Part shown: piece by piece, positions 28,198-37,132 of the stretch
How the letters are laid out: the number at the start of each line of letters is the position of its first letter
How positions within the stretch are numbered: position 1 is the stretch's first letter
From: Vicinamibacterales bacterium
Lineage (GTDB): Bacteria; Acidobacteriota; Vicinamibacteria; Vicinamibacterales; UBA2999
Length of the DNA: 64,000 nt
Assembly (NCBI GenBank): GCA_041659285.1
Contig: JBAZYO010000007.1
Location: forward strand, 242,198-306,197
Reading direction: 5' to 3'
Program-made: the position numbers and the translations under genes
Notes under the pieces: generated by a model
What the model was told of the DNA's origin: nothing
What the model saw: the letters and a program-made list of their open reading frames with translations, nothing else
Database searches by the model: none

Positions 28198-29986
28198 GAG
28201 CCGCCCGATTCACTGCCATCCAGCTTTCCAACGCAGACACGCACCACTGGCGATACCACGTGCCGGTCGCCACCGGGCAGCCCCGGTCACCGCTCGCCAG
28301 GACCTCTCGCCATTCTCCATCGATCCAGCGCTCGAAGGGCAAATGAAAGCCGCGCTTGGTCCGGGGGTCCACCCAGGCCGGCCATTCGGGCACGGCCGCG
28401 CGCAGCAGCGCCTTGCCGGGCGCGAGCCGAACGGGCGCGGGCACCCGCGACAACCGATCGACCAGCGGAGCGTCCAGAAACGGCGTCCGCACCTCGACGC
28501 CCCACGCCATCGCCATGACGTCGGCGTCCCGCAGCAACTGGTTTCGCGCGTAGCGCGTCAGCTCCAGCCGGCTGACCGCGTCGGCCGGCACGACGTCATC
28601 CGGTTCATCGGTGGGCGGCAATGCGAACGGCTCCGCGGGCACGCCCGCGTAGTGCGCCGCCAGCGTCACGGATTCCGCGTGGGTGAAGATGCCGCGATAG
28701 GCCTGGTAGGCGTTCTCCAGGCTGGGCGCGCGGCTCAACATGTCGGCCACCCGCCGCGATCGCGACCCCCGCGCCGCGGCCGCCGCCAGCCGCCCCGCCT
28801 GGGACGCGAGTGCGCCGGTCCAGTGGAACCGTTGGTGCCAGGCCGCAAGGCGGGGCACGCCGCGGAAGGAAGGATAGCCGCCGAACAGTTCGTCAGCGCC
28901 GACGCCGCTGAGCAACACCTTGATGCCGTGCTCGCGCGCAAACCGCGCCATCACGAACGCATTGAGGCCGTCGGTCGTTGGTTGGTCCACGGCCGCTTTG
29001 TACGCCAGGAAGGCCGCGCGCGCCGACGCCGCATCCATGACGCACTCGTGATGGATGGCGCCGAAGTGCCCGGCGGTCCGGCGCGCCAACGGGCCCTCAT
29101 CGTCCGGCTCGCCGGGCAGGGTCAGCGAGAATGTCTCGACGCCGGTGCGCCCGCCCGCATGCGCGAGGGCGAGAATCGCGGTCGAGTCCACGCCGCCGCT
29201 GAGCAGCAACCCCACTGACGCATCACCGGCGAAGTGGTGCTCGACGCTGTCGGCCAGCGCGTGGCGCACATCGGCGGCCGCCGCCCCCGCGCCGTCGGCG
29301 GGGAACTGCAGCTGCCAGTATCGCCGCGCCGACATGCGGCCATCGCACCAATGCACGGAGTGCGCCGCCGGGACGCAGCGGATGTTCCTGGCAATGGTCA
29401 AGGGTTCAGGGACGCTGCCGGTGCGGAACAGGCCGTAGACGCCGGCCGGGTCGAGGTCGACCGGCACGAGGGCTGACGCCAGCAGCGCCCTGACTTCAGA
29501 GGCGAAGATCAAGCGGCCGTGGTCGAGTGAATAGTAGAGCGGCTTGATCCCGAAACGGTCGCGCGCCAGCACGCACGTGCGCGCCTCGGCGTCCCAGAGC
29601 GCAAAGGCGAACATCCCGCGCAGCCGGCTGATGCCGACGGGCCCGTCCCGCTCGTACAGGCGGAGGATGACCTCGGTGTCAGTGCTGGTCGTGAATTGGA
29701 CGCCGGCACGCTCGAGCGCGCGCCGGATCTCCGCGAAGTTGTAGATCGCGCCGCTGTAAGTGATGACGAAGCGTCCGCCCTCGATCGACATCGGCTGATG
29801 CCCCGCCGGGCTCGGGTCGAACACCGCCAGCCGGGTATGGGCGAACAGTGCGCCGCCACCTGGAGCAGCCCACTCGCCTTCCCCGTCGGGGCCACGATGC
29901 CGGAGCGAGGCCTGCATGGATCGCAGCGCCGGCCGGAGGTCGGTCGGCGGCGGACCCGGGCTCAGGATGCCGGCGATGCCGCACAT
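28190..29986 (-). CDS. Asparagine synthase (glutamine-hydrolysing) family protein with altered glutamine site
   Basis: 598 residues from the ATG at 29986, so that the nucleophile is Cys2 (MCGIAGIL) after Met removal. The N-terminal Ntn glutaminase domain is at about 1-200 and the C-terminal synthetase domain has the PP-loop LLSGGVDST. The conserved glutamine-binding text YNGEIYN reads YSGAIYN here: Asn to Ser and Glu to Ala in the NGE triad that holds the substrate in AsnB. The Arg of HTRLAVFD and the Asp of TSTDTEVIL remain. In polysaccharide loci such proteins are thought to amidate uronic acids or amino-acid substituents. The start lies 25 bp inside the CapK gene. Confidence 0.9.
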   Translation of the reverse strand: MCGIAGILSPGPPPTDLRPALRSMQASLRHRGPDGEGEWAAPGGGALFAHTRLAVFDPSPAGHQPMSIEGGRFVITYSGAIYNFAEIRRALERAGVQFTTSTDTEVILRLYERDGPVGISRLRGMFAFALWDAEARTCVLARDRFGIKPLYYSLDHGRLIFASEVRALLASALVPVDLDPAGVYGLFRTGSVPEPLTIARNIRCVPAAHSVHWCDGRMSARRYWQLQFPADGAGAAAADVRHALADSVEHHFAGDASVGLLLSGGVDSTAILALAHAGGRTGVETFSLTLPGEPDDEGPLARRTAGHFGAIHHECVMDAASARAAFLAYKAAVDQPTTDGLNAFVMARFAREHGIKVLLSGVGADELFGGYPSFRGVPRLAAWHQRFHWTGALASQAGRLAAAAARGSRSRRVADMLSRAPSLENAYQAYRGIFTHAESVTLAAHYAGVPAEPFALPPTDEPDDVVPADAVSRLELTRYARNQLLRDADVMAMAWGVEVRTPFLDAPLVDRLSRVPAPVRLAPGKALLRAAVPEWPAWVDPRTKRGFHLPFERWIDGEWREVLASGDRGCPVATGTWYRQWCVSALESWMAVNRAAHA

Positions 29987-31302
29987 GCAGGCGACGTCCG
30001 TTCGTCGATGAACCACCGGCGCTTGCCGGCCCGGGTGGCGCCGACATCGTCCACGTAGGTGAACCTCGCCTGCGCGAGCGCCGGGTGCACCCTGGCCAGC
30101 CGAGGACGAATGCGCGACTCGAGCGCGGCATGGTCGACGCCAGGCGACACCAACCGCAACTCGATGCCCTCGTCGCGAAGGACCATCTGGATGTTGAAGA
30201 CCGATGCCTCGTCGTGCACGCAGTGGAAGATCGACAGGCTGTGGATGGCGTCGCCGCCAGGGAGCTGGATGACGTCGTTCAGCCGCCCGGCGACCGCCGC
30301 GAAACGATCGACGTGGCCGTTGGGCAGCTGGTGCGGCTCGCTCAGGCCATCACCCAGCCGGTAGCGAATCAACGGCACGTAGCGCCGATAGAGCGCGGTG
30401 ATCAGCACCGGGTGGGACTCCGGATCGTCGGCCGCCGGCGCCTCTGTCTCGACGTAGTCGAGATCGCCGTAGACCTCGAATGGCCCGCTGCCCTTCTTGA
30501 AGGCGACCTGGCCAAATTCGCCGCCACCGTACTCCTGGACGACCGGGCAGCCGAACAGGTCTTCGAGCATGCTCACGGTGTCGGGCCGCGGCGGCGGCTC
30601 GGTGGTGGCCAGCACGAACCGCAGGCCGAGGCCGCGGAAACGCTCGCGGTAGCTCGCCGTGTATCGTCCGAAGAGATCGAGCGCCGAGGCGTAGCTGATG
30701 AAGCCGATCGGCCGATGCGCGATGAGCTGCTCCGCGAACTGCGCGCAGATCTCCGGGTTGAGGCGGTAGGCGTTGACGCGGCGGTAGCCCAGCATGCGAT
30801 CGGCCACCGATCGCTTCGCCGTGTTGACGGCGCGCGTCACGCCCGAGCCCAGCAAATGGACGTGCCCCCACATGATGAACAGGCGCGAATCCGGCTGGTA
30901 CCCCATCTCCTGCCAGGCGGCGAGCTTGACGATGCGCATGAGATCGCGCTCGGCCTGGTTCATGCCGATCTGGATCGGGGTGCCGGTCGAGCCGGCCGTC
31001 TTCATGATCGAGCCGGGCGGACCGGAGCGGCGCACGAATGCCGACGGCTGGTCCTGGAGCGCCTGCCGAGTCAGCACGGGAATGGCGCGCACGTCATCCC
31101 AGGTGTGGATCACCGGCGGCGCCTGCTGACGTTCCACCAGCGCCGCAAAGTACGGCACGTCGGCGACGGCATCGGCCCAGGTCTCCTGCAGCGCCAGGAG
31201 TTGGCGTTGCTGGCGCTCGCCGTCCGATACCGCGGCCAAGGCACTCCGGCGCGCCCGAGCCGCCTCGAACTGGTGCCGTAACCTGGGAATCCACAAACTC
31301 AT
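29962..31302 (-). CDS. CapK / phenylacetate-CoA-ligase-like adenylate-forming enzyme
   Basis: 446 residues. The phosphate-binding loop TAGSTGTPIQ, the acceptor-side EYGGGEFG motif and the late Arg-containing segment YRLGDGLSE are those of the adenylate-forming PaaK/CapK branch. CapK proteins are found in capsule clusters and presumably activate a carboxylic acid by adenylation for transfer onto the glycan. It overlaps the upstream GT gene by ATGA. Neither a CoA partner nor a carrier protein is encoded nearby. Confidence 0.88.
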   Translation of the reverse strand: MSLWIPRLRHQFEAARARRSALAAVSDGERQQRQLLALQETWADAVADVPYFAALVERQQAPPVIHTWDDVRAIPVLTRQALQDQPSAFVRRSGPPGSIMKTAGSTGTPIQIGMNQAERDLMRIVKLAAWQEMGYQPDSRLFIMWGHVHLLGSGVTRAVNTAKRSVADRMLGYRRVNAYRLNPEICAQFAEQLIAHRPIGFISYASALDLFGRYTASYRERFRGLGLRFVLATTEPPPRPDTVSMLEDLFGCPVVQEYGGGEFGQVAFKKGSGPFEVYGDLDYVETEAPAADDPESHPVLITALYRRYVPLIRYRLGDGLSEPHQLPNGHVDRFAAVAGRLNDVIQLPGGDAIHSLSIFHCVHDEASVFNIQMVLRDEGIELRLVSPGVDHAALESRIRPRLARVHPALAQARFTYVDDVGATRAGKRRWFIDERTSPACAASPAS

Positions 31303-32375
31303 CTGGGTGCGGCACCTGATTCGCGAGCCGCCAATACCGACGCAAAGTACGCGTGCATGCGTTGCGCCCAGGTTTCCGCGGAGAAGGGATGCGCGAGTTG
31401 CCGACTGCGCTCACCAAACTCGCGCATCCGGCCGTGATTCTGGTGCATCCACACCATGGCATCAGCAAGTGCGGCCGCGTCGCCAGGAGGTATGGCGATC
31501 CCGTTGTAGTACGAACGCAGAATATCGATGGTCGCACCGCATACGTCAGTGCATATCAGCGGCAGCCCGGTCGCAGCCGCCTCCCCGATAGCGACGCCCC
31601 AAGGCTCCTCGCGACTCGGCATGAGGAACGTGCCATGGTCGGCGAACACGCCGGGCAGCTCACTGGGCAGGACGTAACCGAGATCGTGAATCCCCTCCCC
31701 GGTGATCAAGCTCGACTCCGGGCCCGTGCCGCAACAGTCGAGGGGCCAGGGGGCGGCCACCCGGGCACGGTAGCGCCGATACGCGTCGACCAGGATGTCG
31801 ATCCCCTTCACGTGCGCATAACGTCCGGCAAACAAGAACCGCTTGGGCCAGTCGGGGGCGGCGTCGAGGCGGCGGCCGCGCTCGCGGAATGCCGTGTAGT
31901 CGAAGCCATACAGGCCGTTAGCGATGCGTCCGCGAGGCACTCCGAGCCGTCGGGCACACTCCGCGCTGCGGGGACCCGCAACAACCACCTTGTCCATGCG
32001 GCGCATGAATCCCCTGAGGCGGATCTGGTTGACGCGTTGCGGCCACGCTCCCGTCCAAGGCGTATCCATGCCCAACACAAACTTCGCGCCCCGCAGGGCC
32101 GGCGTATGGACGAGGCGGCGGTACTGTGGATAGAACCAACCACAGATCAAGACCACGTCTGGATTGCGGTGGCTGACCAGATCAGGAATCTCCAGGTTGG
32201 ACGCCGCAGCCATCAATCTGCGATTCGACACCTCGTGCAACAGTTCTTCCTGCACCGGCACATCTTGAAAGTCGAGGTGAAGGACGTGAAGATCGACCGA
32301 CGGAACCTGATTCAGCGCGCGGAGACAGGCGGCGACGTATCCTTGCAGGCCCGCCCAGCAGACCACGACTTTCAT
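31299..32375 (-). CDS. GT4 glycosyltransferase
   Basis: 358 residues from the ATG at 32375 (MKVVVCWAGLQGY), chosen because it overlaps the previous stop by ATGA. An upstream start at 32396 would add seven residues. The GT-B C-domain is recognisable: KRFLFAGRYAHVKGIDILVDAY, then MPSREEPWGVAIGEAAATGLPLI with the E(x7)E pair. The N-domain is short and variable, with WFYPQYRRL. Its place between the CapK and DUF362 genes makes it part of that module. Confidence 0.88.
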   Translation of the reverse strand: MKVVVCWAGLQGYVAACLRALNQVPSVDLHVLHLDFQDVPVQEELLHEVSNRRLMAAASNLEIPDLVSHRNPDVVLICGWFYPQYRRLVHTPALRGAKFVLGMDTPWTGAWPQRVNQIRLRGFMRRMDKVVVAGPRSAECARRLGVPRGRIANGLYGFDYTAFRERGRRLDAAPDWPKRFLFAGRYAHVKGIDILVDAYRRYRARVAAPWPLDCCGTGPESSLITGEGIHDLGYVLPSELPGVFADHGTFLMPSREEPWGVAIGEAAATGLPLICTDVCGATIDILRSYYNGIAIPPGDAAALADAMVWMHQNHGRMREFGERSRQLAHPFSAETWAQRMHAYFASVLAARESGAAPR

Positions 32376-33721
32376 CGCTCGACCCATCCGAGCCACCCGG
32401 GAGGCGGGGCGAAGGGGCGAGGAGTCGGAAAGGATGCGAGCGGCCCGATGCGGCCGTCGACCGACACCGGCAGGGTTGCGGTGTCAAAGCGGCCCCAACC
32501 CGGGCCCAGGTAACGGCTGCGCTGCGACAGGATCGGCATCCGCGACTCGTCAAAGCCCATGAACCAGGCAAGGGTCGCGTCGATCGCGAATGGGTCAACG
32601 CCGAAGACTATCCACTCCATCTCGCGCGGGTCGGGAAAGAGCGGGCCGTCACCCTCGCCGCAGATGAGCCCGTCGACAATGCAGAAGTAGTGACGCTGCG
32701 GCTCGGCGTGCAGGATGCCCTCCGCATCGACGCATTGGATGACCATGTTCAGGTCGTAGATCATTCGCCAAATGGTCTGATTGCCATGCCAGCTGCCACC
32801 GCCCACGTAGAAGTCCGGCGGTGGTCCGTCGCCGAGACGCAGCACCGCGCTTCTGACCTTCTTGAATGCCAACCAGAACGGCCGCATCAGCCGGTAGAGC
32901 CACCACCATCGGGTCCGGAAGAACTCGCGCAGGGTGTTCTGCGTCCAGTAAACCCATCTCCCGCTGTCCCAGTACTCATCCCCGCCCCAACTCGGCGCGC
33001 CGCGGCTAAAGTGCGGCAAGTACGCCTTGTCGCCATTGATACCGACCAGATTCTTCAAGGCCGCGGTCAGTCCCGACTTGGAGTGCGTCTTCCATTTCGG
33101 AAGGTTAATCACCAGGTCGGCGTCGAGAAACGTCTGAGCCACGAAGTACCGGTGGTCGCCGTGCTGGTGGTATGCGCGGGTCTTGGCCCAGTCATGATCG
33201 TGGATTGCGAATCGATCGGCCTGATCGGAGATCTCTTCGAGGTGGCTGACGGCACCGAGGCTTACTTCCTTGTAGCCAAGCGGGTCGCCGTGGGCGCCCC
33301 CGGATTTCAGCACCAACCGCCCATCTTCGTAGACATAAACGTCCCTGCGGAGATCGCGGAATGTGAGACGGCTGCCGAAGGTCTGTTCCAGATCGGCCAT
33401 CGCGGCCGATAGCCCGGATTGCTGGCACAGCAACGGCCAATCGGCACGCTGGAGTGGACAATCACCGATCGTGATGCGGGCCTCGGAAAACAGTTCCGCC
33501 GCCGCCCTGGCCGTGGCGACGATCACTCGAGCGTCGGTCACGAGCGCGCGAATTGGGTGACGCGGATCGGTTTCGTGAAGCACCCAGTTGGGCTTGATCA
33601 CCACGTGCCGCGGGCACAGGTGACCGATCGCGGACTGCATTTCAGACCGGATGAGTGTCTCGAGCCGAGAGCCGACCCTCGTGTAGCACACCACCTGCGC
33701 GCCGGCAGACGGGCGCGTCAT
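32372..33721 (-). CDS. DUF362 domain protein
   Basis: 449 residues. VVIKPNWVLHETDPRHPIRA, NLPKWKTHSKSGLTAALKNL and KNLVGINGDKAYLPHF are the hallmark DUF362 segments. No CxxCxxCxxxC ferredoxin motif is present, unlike the iron-sulfur members of the family. The reaction of DUF362 proteins in glycan clusters is unknown. It overlaps genes on both sides by ATGA and sits directly before the ATP-grasp ligase in this operon order, suggesting cooperation with it. Confidence 0.85.
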   Translation of the reverse strand: MTRPSAGAQVVCYTRVGSRLETLIRSEMQSAIGHLCPRHVVIKPNWVLHETDPRHPIRALVTDARVIVATARAAAELFSEARITIGDCPLQRADWPLLCQQSGLSAAMADLEQTFGSRLTFRDLRRDVYVYEDGRLVLKSGGAHGDPLGYKEVSLGAVSHLEEISDQADRFAIHDHDWAKTRAYHQHGDHRYFVAQTFLDADLVINLPKWKTHSKSGLTAALKNLVGINGDKAYLPHFSRGAPSWGGDEYWDSGRWVYWTQNTLREFFRTRWWWLYRLMRPFWLAFKKVRSAVLRLGDGPPPDFYVGGGSWHGNQTIWRMIYDLNMVIQCVDAEGILHAEPQRHYFCIVDGLICGEGDGPLFPDPREMEWIVFGVDPFAIDATLAWFMGFDESRMPILSQRSRYLGPGWGRFDTATLPVSVDGRIGPLASFPTPRPFAPPPGWLGWVER

Positions 33722-34869
33722 GAATTCCAGCCCGCGTCTCGCCGACGCGCGACCAGCGACAGGACCGTGTCGGTATCATCGCCGAACAGTGGCGCACCCT
33801 TCAGGAACTGATGCGGCTCAACCCCCTGGCCAAAGGTATTGACCTCGACGAGGCAGGGTGTGCCGTCATCGGTGACTGCGACGTCGCACGACAGCACATC
33901 GAAGTATGCCAGCTGGCGGTGAGCCGCGACTGCAAGTTTCAGGACTGCCTCGAACGATACGACGGTGTGGCCAGCAAAGGCCTCGCCGGAGCGCGGGTGC
34001 CGCTCGAAGCGGCGAAACGACACGTCGCAGCCAAAGGACGTTGTCGTGCCATCGGCGATGCGGACGCCACACAACAAGCCCCCGGCGTGGCCGTTGTCCA
34101 CATGGGACCCGTTGCCGAAACGCAGCGTCGCGGCAATCGGCCGGACGGCACCGTCCAGGCGCATGGTTATGACACGCAAGGTGTTCAACGACTGGGGGTG
34201 GAACCGTGCCAACGATTCATGCTGCCGCACCTCCTCTTGCACCACGAAATCCTGTACGTAGGCTCGCTCGACGTCTGCCAGCGACCATACCGACGCACCG
34301 ATCTGGAACCCGGCCGGCGTAAACTCCACGCGGGCCACATTGTGGCCGCTGCCGGTGCCTGAGATCGCCGGCTTCAAGAAATGCTCCCCCTTGCGCTCCG
34401 CCAGGAAGCCGATGACGTGTCGGCGCTCCACGGGCTGGTAGAGGTCATCGAAATATTCGCCATAGATATTGCGCAAGATGGTGTGCGGTCGCGGCAGGTC
34501 TGGCAGCAATCGATCGAGCTGGTTCTTGTCGTGGTATGCGGCCGAGACATCGCGCCGGCACAGGAACGGCTCGAGCCGGGTCCGGAAGATCTCCTCCGGA
34601 ACGAACCGGGGATCCACTGTGCCCAACAGCACCTTGAACAGTCGATACCAATCGGAATTCACATAGGACACGCCGAATCCCATCCAGTAGTCGCGAACGA
34701 CTCGACGTTCGGCAGCGCTCAGGCGGACGGCGCCGTCCGGATCCACCACTTGCAGCATCGTGCGCAGGCGGCCTCGGTACTCCCACCAATACCGGACCAG
34801 CTCAGCGCGCTTGAGAGTTGCGCGCACGGCGGAGTCTCGATGCGGCTGGGGGACATCAGGCATCTTCAT
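33718..34869 (-). CDS. Sugar-transfer-associated ATP-grasp protein
   Basis: 383 residues from the ATG at 34869 (MKMPDVPQPH), which overlaps the upstream stop by ATGA. The C-terminal two-thirds show an ATP-grasp fold of the ATPgrasp_ST type: LKPAISGTGSGHNVARV (ATP loop), LNTLRVITMRLDGAVRP, FGNGSHVDNGHAGGLLCGV and the metal-binding VEVNTFGQGVEPHQFL near the C-terminus. Such enzymes join a carboxylate to an amine. Together with the asparagine synthase and CapK proteins it hints at amide or ester substituents on the glycan. The substrate is unknown. Confidence 0.85.
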   Translation of the reverse strand: MKMPDVPQPHRDSAVRATLKRAELVRYWWEYRGRLRTMLQVVDPDGAVRLSAAERRVVRDYWMGFGVSYVNSDWYRLFKVLLGTVDPRFVPEEIFRTRLEPFLCRRDVSAAYHDKNQLDRLLPDLPRPHTILRNIYGEYFDDLYQPVERRHVIGFLAERKGEHFLKPAISGTGSGHNVARVEFTPAGFQIGASVWSLADVERAYVQDFVVQEEVRQHESLARFHPQSLNTLRVITMRLDGAVRPIAATLRFGNGSHVDNGHAGGLLCGVRIADGTTTSFGCDVSFRRFERHPRSGEAFAGHTVVSFEAVLKLAVAAHRQLAYFDVLSCDVAVTDDGTPCLVEVNTFGQGVEPHQFLKGAPLFGDDTDTVLSLVARRRDAGWNS

Positions 34870-35909
34870 GCGCGGACGACCGTTTCCACGAACACACTGT
34901 CGGCTACCCACACTAGCGGGCGCACCACGTGACTGGACGCCTTCAATGCTTCCGACACCCGCAGGATCGCGGCCAGCATTGGCGTCATCAACGGCGCATC
35001 CGCCTTCTGCAGGCCGATCCCGAAGTAGCCGTCCACCTCGAACCGCACGTCGTCATCAATCACCGAGAACAACCGCCGCAACTCCGGCAGCGTCCAGTAG
35101 CGCACTTCGAAGTTCACCGGTTCGCGAAACCGCCGCCGCGCCTGATGATAGAGGCACCGCAGGCCGAATCGGGTGGGCATCTGGACCTTCGCCGCGCCGC
35201 CGCGCCGCAACACGCGTCCCATTTCGGTCACCGAACGGCGCGCGTCCGGCGGAGAGAGGTGTTGAATCACGCTGTAGGAGTAGACCACGTCGAAGGTGGC
35301 GTCCCTGAAGGGCAAGTGCCGGGCGTCGCCGACCAGGTAGCGGGTGGGCCGGCCGAGCTGCGCCGCCGCCCGGCGCGCGGCCATGACGGCGCCCAGGGAG
35401 GGGTCAATGCCCACGGCCTCGTAGCCCTGCTGGCTGGCAGCGATGGTCCAGCGCCCCCAGCTGCAGCCAACGTCCAATAACCGGCGACCGTTGCCCGCCG
35501 GCAACGGCAGATGGGGAATCGGATAGCGATCGAGGCGGCCGATGAGGTGCTTGTACATCAGGCCATTGGTGGCGGCGATGAGGTAGGTGACCGCCGGGTC
35601 GATGGGACTCCCCTGCCGCGCCAGCGCCGCAATCCCCTGGCGCTCGTCGTCGCTCAGGCTGAGCGACGACAGGTACAGGTTGGTCGGGTCAATCGCGTCA
35701 GTGGCCGCGGTCAGCGACGCCGGCAGCACGTCGATCGTGGCAGCCGCGTCATCCAGCAGCATCACCGGCACGCCCTCGACGATCGGATAGCGGTGCCCGC
35801 CATCGCAGACCAGCTGCAAGCCATCGAGCCGCACGGCGTGGTGATCGCGCGGACAGGCCAGGTGATCCAGGAACCAGCGATCGATGACCGGGCGGTCGTT
35901 GACGCTCAT
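34866..35909 (-). CDS. SAM-dependent methyltransferase with Trm112-like N-terminus
   Basis: 347 residues from the ATG at 35909 (MSVNDRPVIDRWFLD), overlapping the upstream stop. Residues of about 14-50 (LDHLACPRDHHAVRL, GGHRYPIVEGVPVML) form a Trm112/YcaR-like domain, with only one Cys of the usual zinc ligands before the DGG segment. The class I methyltransferase follows: RLLDVGCSWGRWTIAASQQGYE (motif I), then LVGDARHLPFRDATFDVVYS. This architecture is common in glycan-modifying methyltransferases. Confidence 0.87.
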   Translation of the reverse strand: MSVNDRPVIDRWFLDHLACPRDHHAVRLDGLQLVCDGGHRYPIVEGVPVMLLDDAAATIDVLPASLTAATDAIDPTNLYLSSLSLSDDERQGIAALARQGSPIDPAVTYLIAATNGLMYKHLIGRLDRYPIPHLPLPAGNGRRLLDVGCSWGRWTIAASQQGYEAVGIDPSLGAVMAARRAAAQLGRPTRYLVGDARHLPFRDATFDVVYSYSVIQHLSPPDARRSVTEMGRVLRRGGAAKVQMPTRFGLRCLYHQARRRFREPVNFEVRYWTLPELRRLFSVIDDDVRFEVDGYFGIGLQKADAPLMTPMLAAILRVSEALKASSHVVRPLVWVADSVFVETVVRA

Positions 35910-37132
35910 GCCTCGACCAGGCCGACCAGCTCCGCGCCGAGTTGCGTCAGCGCCGATGGCTGCGACGTGATGGCGTGGCTGGCGTAGTGCGCCAGTACGG
36001 CCGGACGGGCGACCAGTGATCGGATGGCCGTGGCGATCGCATCGGCGGTCACCTCCGGCAACAGGACGCCGTTCACGCCGTTTTCGACGACGCGGCCGCA
36101 CGAACGCGAGGCGATGATCGGCAGGCCGACGGCCTGCGCCTCGATCTGCGCCATGCCGAAGCCATCCGAGTGCGAGGGGAAGACCAGCGCGTCGCTCGAG
36201 GCGTAGTAGGCGCCAATCTCGCCGCGAGGCACGGCGCCGACGAATTCAATGGCCGGCTGCTGCGGGAACCGCGGCGGGATGACCATGCCGGGCTCCCCGA
36301 CCAGGCGGAGGGTGACCGGAAGACCGGCGACCAGCGTCATTGCTTCGAGCAGCGCCGCCGCGCCCTTCACCACCGAGACGCTGCCGACAAAAAGCAGCCG
36401 CAAGGGACGCTCGGAAGTGAAGGATTCGGGGAACACGTGCGGCGGTGCGGGCTGGTCCGAACGGCCTTCGTAGGCCAGCGGCAGGACGCGCAGCCTGGCG
36501 GCGGCCACCCCCGCCCGCGTCACCGCCTCGCGCGACCACTCGGAATTGACCACGATGTGATCGGCCAGCGCGCACTCCTCGCGCCAGCGCGCGAAATACT
36601 CGATCGGCGGTCCCAGCGGGGCCGCGCCGTACTGGGGCGCCGCGTCTGCCAGCCGGCGCACCATGGCGAAGTGCTCTTCTCCGGGATCGATCTGGCCCAA
36701 GACCGTGAGCCACCCCCGCTGTTTGGCCAGCCGGAAAATCGCGCCCGCCGAGTAGCTGTGCGCGAAGACCGCGATCCGCTCCGACGAACGGGTCTCGCAT
36801 TCCGCCAGCAGGTTGGCCGCGGCGTTCTGGAACCACTCGTTGCGCGCGATCAGCGCGTCCCATCCGGCGCGCCGCTGCAGGCGCCACTCGACCTCGTGCC
36901 TGACCAGTGACAGCGTGAGATCCCTGACCTCAGCCGACTCGAGATCCGGGTGATAGCGCTCGGCCAGCCGCCGCGACAACTGCCCCGGGATGTGGGCGAC
37001 CGGGTTGCCGGGCCGGACCCAGGCGTCGGTCACCATCATGCGGAGGCGCGCCCGGCGATGGAGCGCCCGCGGTACTGCATAGTGCTCGCGCGCCCCGAGG
37101 TGGCAGCAAATCCATTGCGTGATCGGCGTCAT
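35906..37132 (-). CDS. GT4 glycosyltransferase
   Basis: 408 residues from the ATG at 37132, selected for its ATGA overlap with the acyltransferase stop. FVGSVSVVKGAAALLEAM marks the start of the C-domain. FPSHSDGFGMAQIEAQAVGLPII carries the donor-binding E(x7)E motif in its Gln variant (QIEAQ). The N-domain begins ITQWICCHLGAREHYAVPRAL, which resembles the subgroup that acts in EPS clusters. Donor and acceptor unknown. Confidence 0.88.
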   Translation of the reverse strand: MTPITQWICCHLGAREHYAVPRALHRRARLRMMVTDAWVRPGNPVAHIPGQLSRRLAERYHPDLESAEVRDLTLSLVRHEVEWRLQRRAGWDALIARNEWFQNAAANLLAECETRSSERIAVFAHSYSAGAIFRLAKQRGWLTVLGQIDPGEEHFAMVRRLADAAPQYGAAPLGPPIEYFARWREECALADHIVVNSEWSREAVTRAGVAAARLRVLPLAYEGRSDQPAPPHVFPESFTSERPLRLLFVGSVSVVKGAAALLEAMTLVAGLPVTLRLVGEPGMVIPPRFPQQPAIEFVGAVPRGEIGAYYASSDALVFPSHSDGFGMAQIEAQAVGLPIIASRSCGRVVENGVNGVLLPEVTADAIATAIRSLVARPAVLAHYASHAITSQPSALTQLGAELVGLVEA

